Below are positions 61,072 through 64,000 of a DNA stretch of 64,000 bases, one piece after another (the stretch's first letter is position 1; every line of letters starts with the position of its first letter). Origin of the DNA: Cylindrotheca closterium (taxonomy: Eukaryota; Bacillariophyta; Bacillariophyceae; Bacillariales; Bacillariaceae). The notes below the pieces were generated by a model, which saw nothing but the letters and a program-made list of their open reading frames with translations, was not told where the DNA came from and made no database searches. The stretch is taken from the NCBI GenBank assembly GCA_933822405.4, contig CAKOGP040001557.1, forward strand, positions 62,001 through 126,000, given 5' to 3'. The position numbers and the translations under genes were made by a program.

Positions 61072-61941
61072 TTACGTTTTGGCTTCCAGTTCATCTTTTA
61101 AAACCTTGAGGCGATCTTCCACTTGTTCTCGAGTGATACCAATACTTCCAACCTTGCTTTGCGGAAAGGGAAGTTTCAACAGTTGCTGTATGGATTGCAA
61201 GGTTTGCCATTCGTTGATCTTGTCATTTGTGTTTTGACAGACAGTCCACATGGCCGACAGGACCGTCAGTTCGAGTTGAAAGGATCTTGCATCCATACCA
61301 TCACCACCAAGACTACCATTCGGACTGTATTGAGCGTAATTGCAGGCTGCCCACGCATCGGCGCGGGCCTTGTTCCAATCGCCCAACGCCACTCGGGATT
61401 GGAACATGGCCAAATAGGTAGCAATCAACCATTCCAGGGCCAATCGAGGGTCATCCTCCTCCTCCTCCTCCTCCTCTGCTGTTATTGATGAATTTTCATC
61501 CAGCGCCGCCTCTTGTAGCTTCTGTACGACTTTGCGACCAATGAAAAGCCCGGATGCATACTCTTCGCAAGCCTTCCGATGGTTTCCATCTTTGGCCAAT
61601 GCTTGCGCCTCATTGTAGATTTCCACCGCCATTTGCAAAGTGGAGTCTTGGAAGGTAGTGTCTGCATCAAAGAACATAAGGTCGCTACTAGTAATGTCTT
61701 GGAGGAGGAGGGGAAGCCTGCCATTCGAGAAAGAATCCGAGGAAGCCATGTTTCGTTGAGTCGTTGTTGCTTTCATGGCAGAATGAGCGGGGCTGACCAT
61801 GATATTATTATTACTAGTTTGCGGATGGTCTTTGTTGTTGCCAATACGAGTGGGTTTGGAGAGACTGCAGTGATTCCCACTACTTATTCTGTCACTTTTC
61901 GGAGCCAAAAAAGCAACGATTAGGGAGTTCAAACACTTCAT
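61072..61941 (-). CDS. TPR-like helical protein
   Basis: This is a 289-aa protein. The N-terminus MKCLNSLIVAFLAPKSDRIS is hydrophobic and ends in an AFLAP-like motif. The later Met (residue 67, RNMASSDSF) could be an alternative start. The central part, AVEIYNEAQALAKDGNHRKA followed by CEEYASGLFIGRKVVQKLQE, looks like helical hairpins, and a run of acidic Glu (TAEEEEEEEDDP) separates it from LEWLIATYLAMFQSRVALGD and WNKARADAWAACNYAQ, the next helix pair. These resemble TPRs, as do the last helices (ELTVLSAMWTVCQ; INEWQTLQSIQQLL). No catalytic motif. A plastid location is possible from the leader but weak. It runs convergent with the Cys-rich gene. Confidence 0.65.
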   Translation of the reverse strand: MKCLNSLIVAFLAPKSDRISSGNHCSLSKPTRIGNNKDHPQTSNNNIMVSPAHSAMKATTTQRNMASSDSFSNGRLPLLLQDITSSDLMFFDADTTFQDSTLQMAVEIYNEAQALAKDGNHRKACEEYASGLFIGRKVVQKLQEAALDENSSITAEEEEEEEDDPRLALEWLIATYLAMFQSRVALGDWNKARADAWAACNYAQYSPNGSLGGDGMDARSFQLELTVLSAMWTVCQNTNDKINEWQTLQSIQQLLKLPFPQSKVGSIGITREQVEDRLKVLKDELEAKT

Positions 61942-62740
61942 CGAAATTTGATAATGGTGATGGCGATGGAATCCTGTGTCTCAATAAGGGTTGTTACTAT
62001 GTTATCTCAAAATTCATGAGAACAGAATCTTATTATTCCACAGAAGATTCCGATTATGCAAACTGGAGAAAGGGATAATTGACTCCTTCGACTACTTTCA
62101 TTCCCTTGAAATTCTGGACCATACGTTCGTACCAGTGTTATACCATGAGAGCATCATGAGGGCTACTGTAAAGTATGGGAAATCAATGCCAAGCGCCAAT
62201 GAAAGAACCAATATGAAGACCACATATCACCAACAAAGCGAGCGATGACCTCTCACGAATGAAGACGTACTGAAAAGGGGGTCAAGTGAAAGAGGGGACT
62301 ACCCATTGCATGCAAGGTTTTCAGTTCAGACGTATGTTCAATATAGCAGGTGCAACAATTGTATAGTCAACAGTATTTTCATGGCCACCAGAGTATCGTA
62401 CAAACCGTGTGTGAGTTGTGACATCAAGAAATTGCAATTTCTAGCGCACCACTTTCAACTTCATCTACAGTACATCGTATTTCGATGATGATTCAAAATA
62501 TATCGCGCGGTGGACTGCTTCGATTCATCACAAAAATTCTGTTCATGTACTTTCACTATAACACGTATTATGGTACCACAGCCGCAATTTTATACATTCA
62601 ATATCTACATAATAATGGTACCACGAATACCAGCTAGCTACGGTGATATGAGGAACCAATAAGACCATAACAGAGCCAATGAAACGACCAGTAGTATATA
62701 TCGCGGCATCAGCAACAGAGCGATAGTCACCCGCTAGAAG
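61942..62740. other. Divergent intergenic region
   Basis: Upstream of both the TPR-like gene (minus) and the CRAL-TRIO-like gene (plus). It contains an ATGGTACCACAGCC/ATAATGGTACCACGA pair near 62569 and 62614. No gene was seen; ORFs at 61991-62248 and 62306-62488 are unsupported. Confidence 0.35.
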
Positions 62741-64000
62741 ATGAGTTCCTTTGATAGATCCGTCCATAAATCATCCAGCTGTTTTGCTGGCATTTGCAGG
62801 AATAATAATGATGATGCTTCTCTTATTGCTGACCGGCAACTATCACCAGTAGATGATGGCTTGACCCCTGCGGTTCGTCAGAAGAAAAAGGAGATTGATG
62901 ACCTACTGATCAAAGCATTGAACGGACTCACGTTTGAAGAACGACAAGAACAGCAGGAAATCCTGCATGGGGTGGAAGCAACGATTGCAGAAGAAGCGAC
63001 ATTCATGGAAGCATCGCGGACAGAACTAGAAAGCCATCTTGAGCGCATTAAGCGGGATACCGTATATGAGCTTGCTGAAAAAATGGACCCTAATTATGTT
63101 CGTGCAAGGGCATTTCAGGTGATGTTTCTGAGAAGCAATCGATATGACACCAAGGCATCAGCTGATCATATGTTGAAGTTTTTTGAAATGAAGCATCATC
63201 TGTTTGGAATTTCAAAATTGGTGAAAGACATCACGATTAATGATCTCGACGAGGGTGATATCCAGTGCCTAAAGTCTGGGCTGACACAACTTGCCGGAAA
63301 AGACAGATCCGGTAGACGTATCATCCTGAATCTTCCTGGGCTAAGAGCACTTGAGTTGACGCTCCAGAATGAAATGCGGAGTCGGTTTTACATTTTAATG
63401 ACGCTATTGGAATCAGAGGAAGCTCAAATCAAAGGGACCATCCCCATTGTTTATTCAGTTGCTGACATGAAGGACAGGGTTGGGACGGGGTTAGGCGGGT
63501 CTTACGAACATGTGAGACTTTCAATGGTAGGTTCCGACCTTGTGTTGTTGTTCTCTCACTCACGTAAAAATGCATCCCCTTACCACCCTTCGTTTTCATT
63601 CAAGTGCAGTCCATCCCTTTGCGTAAGGCAGCTATGCATTATTGCACGGATGACATCAACGAGCACCGATATTACATTTGCCTCGTCAATGTAGCCTCAA
63701 TCAAACTGAGAACAAGAATCAGATCTCATTATGGCAGCCAAACAGAATGTTTGTACCAAATGTCCACCTACGGAATTCCAAAAACATTTCTTCCGGTGGA
63801 CTCGGGCACCAGGAAAATTAGTCTTCAACGGCACCTCAGATGGGTCGAGTCTCGTTTCGAAATGGAACAGCTGGGCGATCGTCCTTTACCATTCACAGTC
63901 GCAGCACCACCACCAAGAGACCTGATTAGTCCTGTTGAAAATGACGTGCTAGTTATTGGTGGCAACAGGAGTAACAACATAGGAAACCAACGGCTTCGAG
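62741..64000 (+). CDS. CRAL-TRIO-like protein running into a DUF6824-like motif (3' truncated)
   Basis: Exon 1 is 62741-63526 and exon 2 starts at 63610 after an 83-bp GT-AG intron; the frame is still open at the window end (392 codons so far). The charged N-terminal helical region leads to a CRAL-TRIO-like lipid-binding fold: DPNYVRARAFQVMFLRSNRY, GLTQLAGKDRSGRRIILNLP, ALELTLQNEMRSRFYILMTL, then a VYSVADMKDR strand. Exon 2 gives INEHRYYICLVNVASIKLRT and TYGIPKTFLPVDSGTRKISL. The last residues, ENDVLVIGGNRSNNIGNQRL, look like a DUF6824 core (NDVLxGRG...HPGN), although NIGN stands where HPGN is usual. This pairing recurs in diatoms. A role in lipid or membrane signalling is inferred. Confidence 0.75.

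Overview
The window is nuclear DNA of a photosynthetic stramenopile, most likely a pennate diatom. The evidence is threefold. Genes sit on both strands and carry short GT-AG introns, mostly 77-95 bp. At least one protein has a signal peptide followed by an SAF motif, as in diatom plastid presequences. The gene content includes expanded helicase-associated (HA) repeat proteins, a CRAL-TRIO-like protein running into a DUF6824-like motif, and a plant-type polyamine/amino-acid permease. No tRNA, rRNA, CRISPR array or prokaryote-style operon was seen.

Layout. 1-7 kb: 3' part of a multicopper oxidase, two small low-complexity ORFs, a MINDY-3/4-like deubiquitinase and, divergent from it, a LON-domain protein. 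7.5-8.5 kb: a broken HA-repeat gene. 9.4-14 kb: a RelA/SpoT-like plus TPR protein, a two-exon Ala/Gly-rich membrane-like protein and an RmlD/MAT2B-like reductase. 14-18 kb: an unusual protein with about 19 actobindin/beta-thymosin-like repeats, divergent from a tail-anchored TPR protein. 18.6-23 kb: a small Ser/Pro-rich protein, a mitochondrial bS6 homologue with a tiny first exon, and a presenilin/SPP-type GxGD protease with a plastid-like leader.

23.5-29.4 kb is a tandem array of four genes for about 71-76 aa proteins of unknown function. Its middle two copies lie in a head-to-tail 1979-bp duplication that is almost perfect. 29-33 kb: a conserved-looking hypothetical gene and a five-exon APC-family permease. 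33.8-36.2 kb: a second small-protein family (C-terminal WVGGHTP...KPRRSY signature) with three members, the middle one broken by frameshifts. 36.8-42.9 kb: a 1987-aa mind-bomb-like RING protein. 43-45.5 kb: a two-exon secreted Cys-containing protein and a low-complexity protein.

46.2-47.4 kb is a putative foldback/MITE-like element with about 200-bp inverted arms. 48.7-57.9 kb is an array of four intact HA-domain genes that share a second N-terminal motif (EPTPFRxGT). 58.9-60.7 kb encodes a secreted protein with six CxWC-type repeats. The window ends with a TPR-like protein and a CRAL-TRIO-like protein truncated by the edge.

Three lineage-specific gene families (microproteins, WVGGH proteins, HA proteins) have expanded locally by tandem duplication, and two of them have broken members here. 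Ubiquitin biology is represented twice (deubiquitinase and RING ligase-like protein), although the two genes are far apart and need not be linked in function.
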